Positions 9,135 through 19,513 of a stretch of DNA of 64,000 bases are shown in pieces. The notes beneath the pieces are model-generated. The model worked only from the letters and a program-made list of their open reading frames with translations, did not search any database and was not told the DNA's origin. The position numbers and the translations under genes are program-made. The DNA lies in NCBI RefSeq assembly GCF_022750635.1, contig NZ_JAJKBG010000001.1, positions 434,001 to 498,000 of the forward strand. Direction: 5' to 3'. The stretch comes from Brevundimonas pishanensis. GTDB taxonomy: Bacteria > Pseudomonadota > Alphaproteobacteria > Caulobacterales > Caulobacteraceae. The stretch's first letter is position 1, and each line of letters opens with the position of its first letter.

Positions 9135-9224
9135 CAGGCGGCGTTGCAAGGCGTAACCTCGGTAGCGAGGCCGGGAGAAGGGTGGCCAGAAGGAGGCATC
9201 ACCACATCACCACGGAAAAACGAC

Positions 9225-9644
9225 ATGCGCTTCCTGATCATTACCGCCGCCGCACTCAGCCTGTTTGCGACGACTTCGAATGCCCAAGACGCCGCCCGAC
9301 TGACGCTGAATATCGAGACGGGTGAAACCACGGGCACGGTCAATATTGCAGTCTTCAACAACGAGCCGTCCTATGAAGGCAATGCACCGGTTCGCGTCCT
9401 GAGGATGGACGTCGCCAAGGGCGAGCATCAGGCCGTGATCGATGGACTCTCCGCTGGTGAATACGGCATCAAGGTCTTCCACGATGTGAATGACAACGGC
9501 CGGATGGACACCAACCCCTTCGGTATGCCGGTCGAGCCCTACGGGTTCTCCAACAATGCCGTCGGCAACATGGGACCGGCCAAATGGGACCGCGCTCGCT
9601 TCGATGTCTCGGGCGATACCGCCCACACCATCAATCTGCGCTGA
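9225..9644 (+). CDS. DUF2141 family exported protein
   Basis: 139-residue protein with a Sec signal peptide (MRFLIITAAALSLFATTSNA, cleavage after about residue 20) followed by one beta-rich domain. The segment I-K-V-F-H-D-V-N-D-N-G-R-M-D-T-N-P-F-G-M-P with P-Y-G-F-S-N-N-A is the hallmark of DUF2141 proteins. These are periplasmic proteins of unknown function, often next to genes for carotenoid or apocarotenoid metabolism or TonB receptors. The start is set by the signal peptide; an AGGAGG lies 29 bp upstream, which is too far to be an ideal RBS. The carotenoid-oxygenase gene starts 11 bp downstream, so the two are almost certainly one operon. Confidence 0.8.
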   Translation: MRFLIITAAALSLFATTSNAQDAARLTLNIETGETTGTVNIAVFNNEPSYEGNAPVRVLRMDVAKGEHQAVIDGLSAGEYGIKVFHDVNDNGRMDTNPFGMPVEPYGFSNNAVGNMGPAKWDRARFDVSGDTAHTINLR

Positions 9645-9655
9645 GCGAGGGTGGC

Positions 9656-11119
9656 ATGAACGTATCACGACGTATGTTTCTAGGAAGTTCGGCGGCCGCT
9701 GCGGCTGCGGCCGTTTTGACGCCTGACGTGGTCAAGGCAGCTTCTGCTTTGCAGCAGGCTCAGAACTGGGAACTGGCTACGGCCGACGTGGCAGGCGATA
9801 TCTCTCCGCGGATGCTCGAGCTTGTGCACGGACGGGTACCTGCCGGACTGAAGGGTACACTTTACCGGAACGGGCCAGCCCAGTTCCGACGTCCCGGCGG
9901 ATCGGCCCAGCACTGGTTCGATGGCGACGGCATGATCCGGCGCTGGCACATTGAAGACGGTCAGGTGCAACTGACGGCCCGCTTTGCAGACACCCGCAAG
10001 CGGCGTCAGGAGGAAGCTGCCGGTGCGATGCTGATGCCGGGGTTTGGTACGCTGGCCGATCCGCGCGCCCGCATCGGTTCGCCTGACGACGTCAATCCGG
10101 CCAACACCTCGGTCCACAAGGTGGGTGACAAACTGTGGGCCCTGTGGGAGGCCGGATCGCCGCTGGAAATGGACCCTGTCACCTTGGAAACGCGCGACTA
10201 TGTGACCTTGCGCCCCGACCTGAAGGCCATGCCGTTCCTCGCGCACCCCCGCATCGAGCCGGATGGCACGATGTGGAACCTCGGACTCAACGGGCGTGGT
10301 GCCATCGTCTGGCGACTGGCACCGGGCGGCAGCCTTGTCGCGGCGGATGTGATCGAGCTGCCGACGGCCAGCTATATCCACGACTTCTCGGCAACGGCGC
10401 GGCATCTGGTGATCCTGCTGCAACCTTGGGTGCACAGCCGCAATACTCTTCCGCTGTCGCAGGCCTTTGAATGGAAGCCCGAGCTGGGGTCAAAGGTGCT
10501 GGTCATAGACAAGGATGAGTTGAGCAAGCGCCGCGTATTCGAACTGCCCCCTATGGGCTTCTTCCATGTCGGGGACGCTTGGGAGGACGCCGACGGAACC
10601 ATACGTTTTGACGTGGCCGCCCATTCGGACATGGATTTCGCTGCCCGTGGCGCTAGCGAGATATTGCACGGTGTCCCTTTGGATGAAGAGCCGGCCGAAC
10701 TCACTCTGGTGGTCCTGACGCCAGATGGTCGCGGGCGACTGGAGCGCACCGGCATGATCGCCGAGTTCCCGCGCAGTGACCCGCGTCGCGCGGGGCTGGA
10801 AAGACGCTTTTGTATCCACACGACGGGCACCCGGAAGGGCACGCCACTGGCGTCAGCTATTGGCGTGACGGACTGGAAATCGGGCCGGACCCGCAGCTTT
10901 AACTTTGGCAGCGAGCATGTGACCGACGAGATGGTCTATGTGCCCAAACCGGGAGCCACTGCCGAAGAAGACGCTTGGTTGATCGGTCCCAGCGTCAACC
11001 TGAAGGCCGGTGTCAGCGAACTGCACCTACTGGATCTGGCGCGCATCGAGGACGGGCCTGTTTGTACGTGGCGGGCCGATGTCGCTCTGCCCGCCGCCTT
11101 CCACGGCAACTGGGTCTGA
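9656..11119 (+). CDS. Carotenoid-oxygenase-family dioxygenase, Tat-exported
   Basis: 487-residue member of the carotenoid cleavage oxygenase / lignostilbene dioxygenase (RPE65) family, non-heme Fe(II) enzymes that split a C=C bond. The N-terminus is a twin-arginine signal (S-R-R-M-F-L-G-S-S then an Ala-rich helix). The mature part starts with the family segment L-Y-R-N-G-P-A-Q-F and H-W-F-D-G-D-G-M. Candidate iron-ligand histidines lie in A-H-P-R-I-E-P-D-G, Y-I-H-D-F-S-A-T, F-F-H-V-G-D-A-W-E-D and the C-terminal A-A-F-H-G-N-W. Periplasmic export distinguishes it from cytoplasmic stilbene cleavers. Downstream of the DUF2141 gene; its stop abuts the converging LytTR gene. Confidence 0.85.
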   Translation: MNVSRRMFLGSSAAAAAAAVLTPDVVKAASALQQAQNWELATADVAGDISPRMLELVHGRVPAGLKGTLYRNGPAQFRRPGGSAQHWFDGDGMIRRWHIEDGQVQLTARFADTRKRRQEEAAGAMLMPGFGTLADPRARIGSPDDVNPANTSVHKVGDKLWALWEAGSPLEMDPVTLETRDYVTLRPDLKAMPFLAHPRIEPDGTMWNLGLNGRGAIVWRLAPGGSLVAADVIELPTASYIHDFSATARHLVILLQPWVHSRNTLPLSQAFEWKPELGSKVLVIDKDELSKRRVFELPPMGFFHVGDAWEDADGTIRFDVAAHSDMDFAARGASEILHGVPLDEEPAELTLVVLTPDGRGRLERTGMIAEFPRSDPRRAGLERRFCIHTTGTRKGTPLASAIGVTDWKSGRTRSFNFGSEHVTDEMVYVPKPGATAEEDAWLIGPSVNLKAGVSELHLLDLARIEDGPVCTWRADVALPAAFHGNWV

Positions 11120-11872
11120 TTACCACCAACCCGCTTCGCGCAGGGCGCGGGCGTAGCGACGGCTGACGGGGGCCAAGGTGCCATCGGGCAGTGTCAGGGT
11201 CGCACGTCCGTCGCCACGCGCGACATCGCGCACGGCGGCCCTGGCGACCCACCAACTGCGGTGGGTTCTTGATCCTTCGAGGCCGTCCAACTCATCGAGA
11301 GCATCGGACAACCGCATCAGAATGAGGTCGGAGCCGAGGTCTGTGTGCAGCCTCAGATAATGGTCCTCGGCCTGTACCGCCCAAAGGTTTGCTCCACGCA
11401 GTTTCAGCGGAAGCCGTTGCAGAAAGCGGGCCGGTGCCTGTCCCTCGGTGGCATGGGTGGCTACGGGTTGGGCGCGACTGATGAAGACATTGATCGCGCA
11501 CAAAGGCACCGTCACGGCCATCACCGGCAAGAAGAAGTGGTGGAGGTGCGCCAGTGTTGGTGCTTCGCGCCAAAACAGCACTGCGGTGGTGATCCAGACC
11601 ATGACGATCACCGGCACAGCCATGAGCAAGGACAACAACGCGATTTCGAGCCACGGCCGGTCGCTGGTGTCGATGGTCCGTTCCAGCACGCGGCTGCACA
11701 GGGCCGCCCAAAGGCCGCCGGCAATGATCAGGGGAATCCAATAAACCAGCCGCAGCCAAAGCGGAGCCTGCGATGATCCGAATGCGCCGCTGAACGCCAG
11801 AAATCCTCCGGCGACGATGCCGATAGCAATACCGCGCATGATGGGACGCTTATGGAAGGGCGCTTTGTCCAT
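11120..11872 (-). CDS. Membrane-bound LytTR-domain transcriptional regulator
   Basis: 250-residue regulator with about four transmembrane helices in the N-terminal half (roughly residues 12-30, 38-60, 75-98 and 108-130). A LytTR DNA-binding domain follows at about 150-250, with the characteristic L-W-A-V-Q-A-E-D-H-Y-L-R-L-H-T and T-H-R-S-W-W-V-A-R-A. There is no response-regulator receiver domain, so sensing is probably by the membrane part. I chose the ATG at 11872, 7 bp after the TetR stop; the upstream start at 11917 would overlap that gene. The LytTR and TetR genes look like one operon divergent from the TonB receptor. Confidence 0.85.
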   Translation of the reverse strand: MDKAPFHKRPIMRGIAIGIVAGGFLAFSGAFGSSQAPLWLRLVYWIPLIIAGGLWAALCSRVLERTIDTSDRPWLEIALLSLLMAVPVIVMVWITTAVLFWREAPTLAHLHHFFLPVMAVTVPLCAINVFISRAQPVATHATEGQAPARFLQRLPLKLRGANLWAVQAEDHYLRLHTDLGSDLILMRLSDALDELDGLEGSRTHRSWWVARAAVRDVARGDGRATLTLPDGTLAPVSRRYARALREAGWW

Positions 11873-11879
11873 GGTTGCT

Positions 11880-12671
11880 TCAGTCGTGGTCGCAAACAGC
11901 GCGGAACCCGGCCGCACCGAACTTTACCATCCGGTCGCAAGCTGTGTTCAGGTCGCCCGATTTGCATAGGCCGCCGGAAAGGCGATCAATGCGGCCTGTC
12001 TCGCCGAGGGTCAGCGTCAGGGCACCGGAAAGATTGTGCCAGGACCAATAGAGTTGCTCGTCGGTAGCCTTGGGCATGATGACGCGCACCAGTTCCAGAA
12101 GGCGACGGATCGCGGGGTCGAAATATCGGGCCATGGTCTCGCCGCCAAATGCGGGGTTGGCGTTAGTCTGCGCCACCAGCGCCGCATAATGCTTCCAGCC
12201 GGGACCACCTGTCAGGGACCACTGGAAAGGCGGGCGCAGGAAGGCCTCCAACAGGCCCTCCAAGGTCATCTGACCCTCGTTGGCCGCCGCATAGCGGTCC
12301 ACAGCGGCGACGCGCTCGTTGTTCCAGACGGCGGCGCGACGGTTAAAGACCGCGTCAAACAGGTCTTTCTTGGAGCCGAAATAATAGTGCACCAGCGCGG
12401 TATCGACCCCGGCTTCGCGGGCCACCTCGCGGATGGTCACACCATAGAAGCCGTGCTGGGAGAACAGACCCTCGCCGGCGTTCAAAATGGCGTCGCGGGT
12501 ATCGTTCGAACCTTCTGAGGCAGACTTTTTCGGACGGCCCCTTTTTCCGGTCTCCGAGGTGGCACCGGCGTTGCGAGGGCGTCGTGGTGCTGCGTTACGG
12601 GGCGTGGCAGGCGCGCTTTTTTCTCCGGCAATCGGGGTATCCGCAGCGATGGCCTTGGGGGTGTCGGTCAT
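11880..12671 (-). CDS. TetR-family regulator with basic AT-hook-like N-terminal tail
   Basis: TetR repressor of ~263 residues. The TetR helix-turn-helix spans about residues 62-110 (D-A-I-L-N-A-G-E-G-L-F, then F-Y-G-V-T-I-R-E-V-A-R-E-A-G-V and L-V-H-Y-Y-F-G-S-K). Before it is an unusual ~55-residue Ala/Pro/Arg-rich tail containing K-R-G-R-P-K-K, an AT-hook-like motif. The C-terminal ligand domain includes W-K-H-Y-A-A-L-V-A-Q and Q-L-Y-W-S-W-H-N-L, resembling regulators of aromatic or fatty-acid-type compounds. Divergent from the TonB-receptor gene, which it probably controls. The GTG at 12731 is an alternative start but lies in the promoter region. Confidence 0.85.
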   Translation of the reverse strand: MTDTPKAIAADTPIAGEKSAPATPRNAAPRRPRNAGATSETGKRGRPKKSASEGSNDTRDAILNAGEGLFSQHGFYGVTIREVAREAGVDTALVHYYFGSKKDLFDAVFNRRAAVWNNERVAAVDRYAAANEGQMTLEGLLEAFLRPPFQWSLTGGPGWKHYAALVAQTNANPAFGGETMARYFDPAIRRLLELVRVIMPKATDEQLYWSWHNLSGALTLTLGETGRIDRLSGGLCKSGDLNTACDRMVKFGAAGFRAVCDHD

Positions 12672-12769
12672 ATCAGTCGTCTTGTTACCGGTCGTCGGGC
12701 GCGCAAAATCGCGGCTGTGCAAGCGTGCCACAGTTCGCCGTTACGTCAGAGGGTGCACTATCTTGGCGT

Positions 12770-12798
12770 TTGACAGCCTACGCAATAACAGCCACATC
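12770..12798 (+). promoter_or_regulatory. Probable housekeeping promoter of the TonB-receptor gene
   Basis: TTGACA at 12770-12775 is followed after 15 nt by GCCACATC at 12791-12798. This matches the Caulobacter sigma-73 type -10 (GCTANAWC) in all but one position. It lies about 60 bp before the start codon. A 5-7-5 inverted repeat (ACGCT/AGCGT, 12815-12831) just downstream is a possible TetR operator. Confidence 0.45.
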
Positions 12799-12860
12799 TA
12801 AAGAAAATCATTAAACGCTGAATAAAAGCGTCGATCAGGTTGGAAACAAGAGGGACTCAC

Positions 12861-15197
12861 ATGAACCGAGTGATGAAGCGCGCCTTGCTGGCCGGCGCTG
12901 CGTTTGGCGCAATCGCGACCGGCGCTCAGGCGCAAGAAACCGCCTCGCAAGAGGCTGTAGCCGTTGAAGACATCATCGTTACCGCACGCCGTACCGAAGA
13001 GTCCGTGCAAAAGACGCCGCTGTCGATCTCGGCCTTCTCGGAAGAGACCCTCAACCGTATCGGCGCAACCGACGTCACCGGCATTCAGGGCGCTGTGCCG
13101 AACCTGAACCTGGTACAGGGCCGTGGTTCGTCGGACGCAACCAACATCTACATCCGCGGCGTGGGCCAGCCGGATGCGCTGCAAACCTTCGATCCGGCCG
13201 TCGGCGTCTATGTGGATGACGTTTACTTCAGCCGCATCCGCGGTACCCAATTGGACCTGATGGACCTGCAGCGCGTTGAAGTTCTGCGCGGTCCGCAAGG
13301 TACGCTGTATGGCAAGAACACCATCGGCGGTGCTTTGAAGCTGGTTACCCGCCGTCCGGATTCCGGCCCATACGCCAACGTCTCGGCCGCCTTCGGTGAC
13401 TACAACCAGCGCGAAATCAAGTTCAGCGGCGCAACGCCGGTGAACGACACCTTCGCCATCGGTGGTGCAGTCCTGTACTCGGTGCGTGACGGCTATGTCA
13501 CCGATCCAGTCACGGGCGCAGAGTATAACGACAAGGACACTCTGGCGGGCCGTGTCTCGGCAGCCTGGACCCCGCGCGATAATTTCCGCCTCGATGTGGC
13601 CGCCGACTATACCCGCGAGCGCGCCGGTATGACCGTGGGTCGCGCCGAAAGCCCCCTCTACACCACCGACTTGCTGCTCGGCACGGTGACCGTGCGCCAG
13701 CCGGCTCCGGCGGCTGGCAGCGAGTTCAACTACCAGTCCCGCACCACGCCGGGCCTGCCGAATGAAACGCCGCTGGATCACTGGGGCCTGTCCGCGACGG
13801 CGACCTGGGACCTCAGCGACAGCCTGACCCTGAAGTCGATCACGGCCTATCGTGACCTGTCCTACGACGACTACATCGACATCGACGCCACCCAGTTCGA
13901 AATGGGCGATGTCTTCGTCGGCGTCGATCAGAACCAGTTTAGCCAGGAATTCCAGCTGAGCTACAACAACGGCGGCCGCTTCAGCGGCGTTGCCGGCGTC
14001 TACTACCTGAAGGAAAAGATTGAATCCTATCAGGAAGCCTATGGCGACGACATCTTCACCACTGCGGGCCTGCCGACCGGCTTCCTTCGCACGATTGCCG
14101 ACGATCTGGATACGACCAGCTGGGCGGTTTACGCCAACGGTACGTGGCAAGCTACGGACGCCCTGCGTCTGTCGGCCGGTCTGCGCTACTCGCACGAGGA
14201 AAAGGACTACTGGCGCACCACGACGACCGACTGGACCATCCCGTCGCTGATCGGCACCGTGTTCGCACCCTATGACGCCGTATTCGCGCCGTTCCGTCTG
14301 GACCCGACCTTCGCCTTTGACGTCAACAACAGCTGGTCTGACGTCTCGCCGATGATCTCGGTGGACTATCAGGTCTCGCCGGACGCCATGGTCTATGGCC
14401 GTATCTCCAAGGGCTTCAAGTCGGGCGGCTTCAACGGCCGTGCGAACAACCCAGGTGAGCAACAGCCTTACGATCCGGAAACCGTCACCAGCTTCGAACT
14501 GGGTGCCAAGACCAGCTGGGCCAATGGCCGCGTCCGCGCCAACGCCTCGGTCTTCTACAATGACTACGAAGACTTCCAGGCCCGTGTCTCGGACTGTGTG
14601 GCTGACGCCGCAACGCCGGGTGGCAACTGCACCATCGCACTGACCGTCCTGAATGCCGGTCAGCTCGACATCAAGGGTGCCGAGCTTGAAGTGTACGCCA
14701 ACGTCACGCCGGCCCTGCAACTGGATGCCCAGATCGGCTACCTCGATGCGTCCTATGGCGAGTTTGACGAAGTGCGCGCCCTCGGCACGCCGCCCGTCGA
14801 GACGACCATCGACCGTAGCTGGCAGACCCCGGCCTTCTCGCCGAAGTGGACCCTGCGTCTGGGTGGCTCGTACGAGTTCAACCTCGGCGAAAACGGTGCC
14901 CTGCAAATCGGTGCCCAAGCCCGCTATCGCTCCAGCATGGCTCTGTCGGTGGACAACGCCAACATCCTGACCGGCGAAGAATATCCGAGCATGTTCCAGG
15001 ACAGCTACTGGATGTACGACGCGCGTGCCGAATGGCGCACCGCCGACGACCGCTATTCGATCGGCATCTATGGCAAGAACCTCAGCGACGAAGTCTACAA
15101 GACCGACGCGCAAGAGTTCTCGTCGGTGGCGGGTATCCGTACCGCCTACTACGGCGCGCCGCGCACGTGGACGGTGAAGTTCACGGCCAAATACTGA
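12861..15197 (+). CDS. TonB-dependent outer-membrane receptor
   Basis: 778-residue TonB-dependent transporter for active uptake across the outer membrane. A Sec signal peptide (MNRVMKRALLAGAAFGAIATGAQA) is followed by the TonB-box-like E-D-I-I-V-T-A-R-R. The plug domain follows (residues ~45-155, with T-P-L-S-I-S-A-F and V-L-R-G-P-Q-G-T-L-Y-G-K-N). A 22-stranded barrel ends in the aromatic beta-signal W-T-V-K-F-T-A-K-Y. It resembles the large sphingomonad/Caulobacter receptor group with unassigned substrates, not a clear siderophore receptor. The start at 12861 gives a clean signal peptide. It is followed by a terminator and then an MFS gene; the substrate may be that of the nearby oxygenase. 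Confidence 0.92.
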   Translation: MNRVMKRALLAGAAFGAIATGAQAQETASQEAVAVEDIIVTARRTEESVQKTPLSISAFSEETLNRIGATDVTGIQGAVPNLNLVQGRGSSDATNIYIRGVGQPDALQTFDPAVGVYVDDVYFSRIRGTQLDLMDLQRVEVLRGPQGTLYGKNTIGGALKLVTRRPDSGPYANVSAAFGDYNQREIKFSGATPVNDTFAIGGAVLYSVRDGYVTDPVTGAEYNDKDTLAGRVSAAWTPRDNFRLDVAADYTRERAGMTVGRAESPLYTTDLLLGTVTVRQPAPAAGSEFNYQSRTTPGLPNETPLDHWGLSATATWDLSDSLTLKSITAYRDLSYDDYIDIDATQFEMGDVFVGVDQNQFSQEFQLSYNNGGRFSGVAGVYYLKEKIESYQEAYGDDIFTTAGLPTGFLRTIADDLDTTSWAVYANGTWQATDALRLSAGLRYSHEEKDYWRTTTTDWTIPSLIGTVFAPYDAVFAPFRLDPTFAFDVNNSWSDVSPMISVDYQVSPDAMVYGRISKGFKSGGFNGRANNPGEQQPYDPETVTSFELGAKTSWANGRVRANASVFYNDYEDFQARVSDCVADAATPGGNCTIALTVLNAGQLDIKGAELEVYANVTPALQLDAQIGYLDASYGEFDEVRALGTPPVETTIDRSWQTPAFSPKWTLRLGGSYEFNLGENGALQIGAQARYRSSMALSVDNANILTGEEYPSMFQDSYWMYDARAEWRTADDRYSIGIYGKNLSDEVYKTDAQEFSSVAGIRTAYYGAPRTWTVKFTAKY

Positions 15198-15230
15198 GCC
15201 GTGGCTCTGGACCACTAAGTTCGAAGAAGG

Positions 15231-15258
15231 GCGGCGGTACTCACCGCCGCTCTTTTTC
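15231..15258 (+). terminator. Terminator after the TonB-receptor gene
   Basis: 8-bp GC stem (GCGGCGGT/ACCGCCGC), 4-nt loop and a T run. It sits 33 bp after the stop, so MFS expression is either read-through or from its own promoter. Confidence 0.8.
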
Positions 15259-15324
15259 TTTTGCACACGGCAGCGGCAACGCTACCGTCGCAACAAACAA
15301 GAATATTTCGGAAGGGGACGCGCC

Positions 15325-16881
15325 ATGAGCCAAGGGCAGGCTGCAGACGGCACCGCGACAGCGGTCGGTGAGGGGGATAAGGCTCCTTCGCCAGCCTATC
15401 GTTATTACGTGCTGGCCATTCTCGTTTTTGTTTACATGCTGAACTTCGTGGATCGCCAGATTATCGGCATCCTCGCGGCACCGCTGAAAGAACATCTCCA
15501 GATGAGCGACAGCCAGTTTGGCTTGCTCGGCGGGATTGCCTTTGCCTCGGTGTATTCGACGCTAGCCATTCCGCTGGCGTGGCTGGCAGACCGGACCAGC
15601 CGCGTGTGGATTATGACGGGTGCGCTGGCGGTCTGGTCGGGCTTTACCGCACTGTGCGGTATCGCGGGCTCGTTCGGCCAACTGTTCCTGTTCCGCATGG
15701 GTGTCGGCGTGGGTGAAGCGGGCGGCGTGGCACCGGCCTATTCCCTGATTGCCGATTATTTTCCGCCCAATCAGCGCGCGCGCGCCATGGCTGCTTTTGC
15801 TTTTGGCATCCCGTTGGGGACCGCAGGCGGGACCCTGATCGGGGGTTTGCTGGCGGCGAAATACGGCTGGCAGACGGCCTTTATCGTAGTGGGCGTCCTG
15901 GGCGTTCTTATTGCGCCGATCCTACGTATGACCGTGCGCGATCCAAAGCGTGGCGGCACAGATGCGCCTCTTGCGGGCGTTGCGGCCACGCCTGCGCGGG
16001 TTGCTCCCTACGCATCGAACCCCTTTGAAGTCCCGGAAGACACTGGCCTCGGTAAAAAGGTGGCTTTGGCCAGCTTTGGTATCGGCGGTGTATTTGCGGC
16101 ATTGGGCGTGCTGAGCCTGATGGGCATTGGCGTGCAAAATCCGGTCATTCCGTTCTTTGGGACAGGCCTGATGACCGTCATCGGCATCTCGCTGTGGATC
16201 GCCAAGTCCACCGGCAATGTCATCATGAAAAAGAAGAGCTTCTGGCTGCTTTCGCTGGGCGCGGCGTCTTCATCGGTGTGTGGCTACGGTGTTGCGGGCT
16301 GGCTGCCCCTGTTCTTCATGCGCAGCTTCAATCTGACGCTTTCGCAGGTCAGCTGGTACTATGCCGGTATCGCCCTGATCGGTGGTTTGCTGGGTATCTG
16401 GATGGGCGGCGCGGTGGCCGACAAGATGGCCAAGCGTTCCAAGTCGGCCTATCCGCTGGTCCCGGCGGTCGCCTTCATCATCTCGGCACCGTGCTTCATT
16501 CTGGCAATGAACTCGCCGGCCATCATCGGCATGCTGCCGGGTGGCGGTAGTGCGGGTCTGGCTCTGGTAATCGCCTTCCTGATCTTCCTGATCCCGACAG
16601 GCCTGAACCTGGCATGGCTGGGTCCGATCACGGCCGCGGTACAGCATCTGGCTCCGGCCCCGATGCGCTCGACCGCCTCGGCGATCTTCCTGCTGATCAA
16701 CAATCTGCTGGGTCTCGCTGTCGGCTTCTTCTACTTCGGCTGGATGAGCGATGTTTTGCGCCCGACCTTCGGTGACGAGAGCCTGCGCTGGGCTATCTAT
16801 ACGGGCATGGGCTTCTATCTGATGGCGTCTGTGCTGCACTTCTGCGCATCGCGCACCCTGCCCAAGGACTGGACCGACTAA
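15325..16881 (+). CDS. MFS transporter, Spinster-like
   Basis: 518-residue major facilitator superfamily permease with about 12 transmembrane helices. After a ~35-residue polar N-terminus, TM1 carries [11 protein letters not shown], the signature of the Spinster-like subgroup. The motif A-type loop is [12 protein letters not shown] long cytoplasmic loop (about residues 205-245) separates the two halves. The second A-type loop is [12 protein letters not shown]. Such transporters often sit next to TonB receptors and degradative enzymes. RBS GGAAGGGG lies 7-14 bp before the ATG. Substrate cannot be told from sequence. Confidence 0.88.
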   Translation: MSQGQAADGTATAVGEGDKAPSPAYRYYVLAILVFVYMLNFVDRQIIGILAAPLKEHLQMSDSQFGLLGGIAFASVYSTLAIPLAWLADRTSRVWIMTGALAVWSGFTALCGIAGSFGQLFLFRMGVGVGEAGGVAPAYSLIADYFPPNQRARAMAAFAFGIPLGTAGGTLIGGLLAAKYGWQTAFIVVGVLGVLIAPILRMTVRDPKRGGTDAPLAGVAATPARVAPYASNPFEVPEDTGLGKKVALASFGIGGVFAALGVLSLMGIGVQNPVIPFFGTGLMTVIGISLWIAKSTGNVIMKKKSFWLLSLGAASSSVCGYGVAGWLPLFFMRSFNLTLSQVSWYYAGIALIGGLLGIWMGGAVADKMAKRSKSAYPLVPAVAFIISAPCFILAMNSPAIIGMLPGGGSAGLALVIAFLIFLIPTGLNLAWLGPITAAVQHLAPAPMRSTASAIFLLINNLLGLAVGFFYFGWMSDVLRPTFGDESLRWAIYTGMGFYLMASVLHFCASRTLPKDWTD

Positions 16882-16910
16882 GGGCTTGGGCCAACCTATC
16901 CGACTGGCGA

Positions 16911-16941
16911 GGGCCGGGCGCATAATCGCGTCCGGCCTTCT
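16911..16941 (+). terminator. Terminator after the MFS gene
   Basis: 10-bp stem (16912-16921 with 16928-16937, one wobble pair), loop ATAATC, followed by TTCT. Weak T tract, strong stem. Confidence 0.6.
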
Positions 16942-17056
16942 GCATTCAGGACGTTGTTACCTCACGCATGACGACAGACTGTTGCGTACCAGAACCCGCA
17001 ATGCCTATAAGCGCGACCAAAGTTTCCCCAAACCTCTCCATTGGCGCGGATCCAAT

Positions 17057-18247
<1,191 letters not shown>

Positions 18248-18278
18248 GCCCTGCACCTAGAATTCAGAGAACAGACAC

Positions 18279-19181
18279 ATGTCCATCCTCGTCAATAAAG
18301 ACACCAAGATCATCGTGCAGGGCCTGACCGGTAAGACCGGCGGCTTCCACACCGAACAGGCTCTGGCCTACCACGGCACCCAAATGGTTGCCGGTGTGCA
18401 CCCGACCAAAGGCGGCACCAACTGGACCGGTTCGCACGGCGAAACCCTGCCGATCTACGCTTCGGTTGCCGAAGCCCGCGACGCCACCGGCGCTGACGCC
18501 TCCGTGATCTACGTGCCGCCGGCAGGTGCTGCCGACGCCATCATCGAAGCGATTGAAGCCGAAATCCCGTTCATCACCTGCATTACCGAAGGTATTCCGG
18601 TGCAGGACATGGTGCGCGTGAAGGCTCGCCTTGACCGCTCGAACTCGCGCCTGCTTGGCCCGAACTGCCCGGGCATCATGACCCCGGACGAGTGCAAGAT
18701 CGGCATCATGCCGGGCTCGATCTTCAAGAAGGGCAACGTGGGCATCGTCTCGCGTTCGGGCACCCTGACCTATGAAGCCGTGTTCCAAACCACCAACGAA
18801 GGCCTGGGTCAGACCACGGCTGTCGGCATCGGTGGCGACCCGGTCAAGGGCACCGAGTTCATCGACGTCCTGGAAATGTTCCTGGCCGACGAAGAAACCC
18901 AATCGATCATTATGATCGGCGAAATCGGCGGCTCGGCCGAAGAAGACGCCGCTCAGTTCCTGATCGACGAAGCCAAGAAGGGCCGTAAGAAGCCGATGGC
19001 TGGCTTCATCGCCGGTCGTACTGCGCCGAAGGGCCGCACCATGGGCCACGCCGGTGCAGTCGTTTCGGGCGGCAAGGGCGATGCAGAGTCGAAGATCGCA
19101 GCCATGGAAGCCGCTGGCATCCGTGTCTCGCCGTCGCCGGCACGTCTGGGCAAGACCCTGGTCGAAGTCCTCAAGGGCTAA
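18279..19181 (+). CDS. sucD: Succinyl-CoA synthetase alpha subunit
   Basis: Partner of SucC; carries the CoA-binding domain and the phosphohistidine. 300 residues. The N-terminus [18 protein letters not shown] is the Rossmann-type CoA site. G-P-N-C-P-G-I near residue 127 and the active-site loop [13 protein letters not shown] near residue 250 (phosphorylated His) are intact. Co-directional with sucC and followed by a strong terminator, so sucCD looks like its own transcript ahead of sucAB. Confidence 0.98.
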   Translation: MSILVNKDTKIIVQGLTGKTGGFHTEQALAYHGTQMVAGVHPTKGGTNWTGSHGETLPIYASVAEARDATGADASVIYVPPAGAADAIIEAIEAEIPFITCITEGIPVQDMVRVKARLDRSNSRLLGPNCPGIMTPDECKIGIMPGSIFKKGNVGIVSRSGTLTYEAVFQTTNEGLGQTTAVGIGGDPVKGTEFIDVLEMFLADEETQSIIMIGEIGGSAEEDAAQFLIDEAKKGRKKPMAGFIAGRTAPKGRTMGHAGAVVSGGKGDAESKIAAMEAAGIRVSPSPARLGKTLVEVLKG

Positions 19182-19221
19182 GACTTTTCGATCCAAGGAT
19201 CGGATAAAAACGGAAAAAGAG

Positions 19222-19252
19222 GGCGGCAGGGTAAGAACCCTGTCGCCTTTTT
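19222..19252 (+). terminator. Terminator after sucD
   Basis: 10-bp stem GGCGGCAGGG/CCCTGTCGCC with one wobble pair, loop TAAGAA, then a five-T run. Confidence 0.85.
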
Positions 19253-19513
19253 CTTTGCGTTAAGGGTTAGTGAAGTCCGGCGGGACTAACACCCGTTCAG
19301 GGGCTCGGGGGTCGCGAAAGGGACGATTTTCGCAATTCACGAGGCTTTGCAGTGGCCCAAAACTCGTTGGAAGGCAGTTTTTCTAGCACTTTCGACGAAT
19401 TTCCTCCCACTTGGCCTTTGTAGGGCCATGACCCCGGAGGAAAGTGGGCCTATATGAGCTTCGCTCGCGGGCGCTTTTCATGCCCCTGCGGTGGAATAGG
19501 ATGTGTGAGAAAA
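19253..19513 (+). promoter_or_regulatory. sucA upstream region with a possible leader stem-loop
   Basis: About 260 bp between the sucD terminator and the sucA start. CCCACTT (19406-19412) can pair with AAGTGGG (19442-19448) around an inner GGCC/GGCC helix, giving a candidate leader hairpin. An in-frame ATG at 19454 lies just after it but is not the likely sucA start. No known riboswitch was recognised. Confidence 0.35.

Noticed and set aside
12715..12733. CTGTG-N9-CACAG repeat upstream of the TetR gene
   Set aside because: Arms of only 5 bp with a long spacer; expected by chance in a region this size.
12798..15266. Minus-strand open frame of about 820 codons opposite the TonB-receptor gene
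   Set aside because: Shadow of a highly biased coding sequence; no RBS and a composition rich in Val, Gly, Arg and His typical of antisense translation.
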